Of a stretch of DNA of 6,972 nt, positions 6,115-6,972 are shown piece after piece; position 1 is the stretch's first letter; each line of letters begins with the position of its first letter. Source of the stretch: Oscillospiraceae bacterium (GTDB lineage: Bacteria; Bacillota_A; Clostridia; Oscillospirales; WRJC01); assembly GCA_009785015.1 (NCBI GenBank), contig WQXD01000194.1:1-6972 (forward strand), written 5' to 3'. The notes below the pieces were generated by a model. It was not told the DNA's origin, made no database searches, and saw nothing but the letters and a program-made list of their open reading frames with translations. Position numbers and translations under genes: made by a program.

Positions 6115-6972
6115 ATGCGCATCGGAATAGATACCTTTACAATCCGGGATTTGAACAAAAACCCGTATGAGACCCTTGATTATATCAAAAGCCTGGGTTT
6201 TGAGGGCGCCCAATTCGGGGGCATAAGATCTCTTTCCCCTGCTTTGGACGCCGGGGAACTGGGGGCGCTCGACGATTACGCGAAATCAAAGGACATGTAT
6301 TTATACACTTCGGTTCCCCCTTTCGACGCTTTTTTGCACAGCGGCCCGTACGAGGAATTGAAAAACGAGATAGAAAAGCAGATAATCGCGGCCGCTTCGG
6401 CCGACTGGCGCGAACTGCACAGCTGCGTAAACGGCGGCACGGCCCGCTATACCTCCCCGGAACCCTGGAGCGAACATATAGATTCGGCGATCCGGCTGTT
6501 TTCGGATTTGGGCGGGGTTCTTCGCGAATACGGCTGCCGCGTAAATATCGAGACGCACGGCGCGGAAACCACTTTTGACATACTGAGGATCATAGAAGCG
6601 GCCGGCGCAGACATATGCGGCGTGTGTTTGGACACGGCAAACACGCTCGTGAACGCGGAAGACCCGGTGCTCGCGGCCAAAAGAATAGCGCCGTACACCC
6701 ATCTCACGCATTTAAAAGACGGATTGGTGTACTTTTCCCCGAACGGAGTTATGCGCCAGGGCAAGCCCCCGGGCCAGGGCAGCGTCGATTTCGAACAGGT
6801 GCTGCCGATTCTGGGCGAATATTCGCCGGATCTGCCCTTGTCGATAGAAGACCACAAATGGCTCTTTGAGGCGCAGATATTCGATGAAGACTGGATTTTG
6901 CACAATCCCGACCTGACCCCGCGCGAACTCGGGCTTTTTGTCAAGCTCGCCTGGGAAGGCACGCAGAAAATA
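6115..6972 (+). CDS. Sugar phosphate isomerase/epimerase-type TIM barrel (AP-endonuclease 2 / xylose isomerase-like), right end open
   Basis: The frame is open from the ATG at 6115 to the window edge (286 codons, no stop seen). Family members are usually about 270-300 residues, so little is missing. It starts MRIGIDTFTIRD and continues with YIKSLGFEGAQFGG (23-36), typical of strands 1 and 2 of the barrel. Probable divalent-metal ligands are E146 (NIETHG), D173 with N176 (CLDTANT), H199 and D202 (THLKD), and E245 (SIEDH), in the family order; GQGSVDF (220-226) is the usual loop near the C-terminus. Such enzymes isomerise or epimerise ketoses or eliminate from 3-keto-glycosides, with Mn or Mg. 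GAAGGAG (6101-6107) lies inside the end of the oxidoreductase gene and 7 nt before this ATG, so the two are tightly coupled. Pairing with a Gfo/Idh/MocA enzyme suggests consecutive steps; the substrate is unknown. Confidence 0.88.
   Translation, partial: MRIGIDTFTIRDLNKNPYETLDYIKSLGFEGAQFGGIRSLSPALDAGELGALDDYAKSKDMYLYTSVPPFDAFLHSGPYEELKNEIEKQIIAAASADWRELHSCVNGGTARYTSPEPWSEHIDSAIRLFSDLGGVLREYGCRVNIETHGAETTFDILRIIEAAGADICGVCLDTANTLVNAEDPVLAAKRIAPYTHLTHLKDGLVYFSPNGVMRQGKPPGQGSVDFEQVLPILGEYSPDLPLSIEDHKWLFEAQIFDEDWILHNPDLTPRELGLFVKLAWEGTQKI

Noticed and set aside
1..6972. CRISPR array, tRNA or rRNA genes, transposase
   Set aside because: I saw no regularly spaced repeats, no cloverleaf with a TTCRA loop, no rRNA-like sequence and no transposase or integrase motifs in any plausible frame.

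Overview
The window looks like a chromosomal piece from an uncultured anaerobic Firmicute, most likely class Clostridia (Oscillospirales or Christensenellales type). The reasons are a textbook sigma-A promoter, strong AGGAGG-type ribosome sites, a Clostridia-style sugar-binding lipoprotein and intermediate GC in the main operon. This placement is inferred from sequence style, not from a search.

Left part (1-1080) is a patchwork. A very AT-rich (about 24% GC by hand count) small membrane-protein gene runs off the left edge on the minus strand (271 to 1). It is followed by a GC-rich intergenic block (about 331-496) of nested inverted repeats, with fragments that resemble the 3' half of a T-box leader. 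Next is a small gene (620-1030) whose protein joins the N-terminal half of a GNAT acetyltransferase to a C-terminal XRE-type helix-turn-helix. Base composition changes sharply where the two halves meet.

Right part (1081-6972) is one co-directional carbohydrate operon, read from a near-perfect promoter (TTGACA, 17 nt, TATAGT). Its genes are a GH95 glycoside hydrolase (alpha-L-fucosidase or alpha-L-galactosidase), an ABC-type sugar-binding lipoprotein, a Gfo/Idh/MocA-family NAD(P)-dependent oxidoreductase, and a sugar phosphate isomerase/epimerase-type TIM barrel still open at the right edge. Intergenic gaps are 9, 38 and 2 nt, and no terminator is visible between the genes.

A working model is as follows. 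The lipoprotein captures a glycoside or oligosaccharide outside the cell. It is imported by permeases that are not encoded here. The GH95 enzyme has no signal peptide, so it would remove an L-fucose or L-galactose type sugar in the cytoplasm. The oxidoreductase/TIM-barrel pair would then oxidise and isomerise (or eliminate) the sugar. The chimeric HTH protein just upstream, together with a perfect 16-bp palindrome (1054-1069) and a tandem repeat over the -10 element, is a candidate local control circuit. The most unusual items are the GNAT-HTH chimera and the composite palindromic element; the operon enzymes are recognisable families with some altered motif residues.
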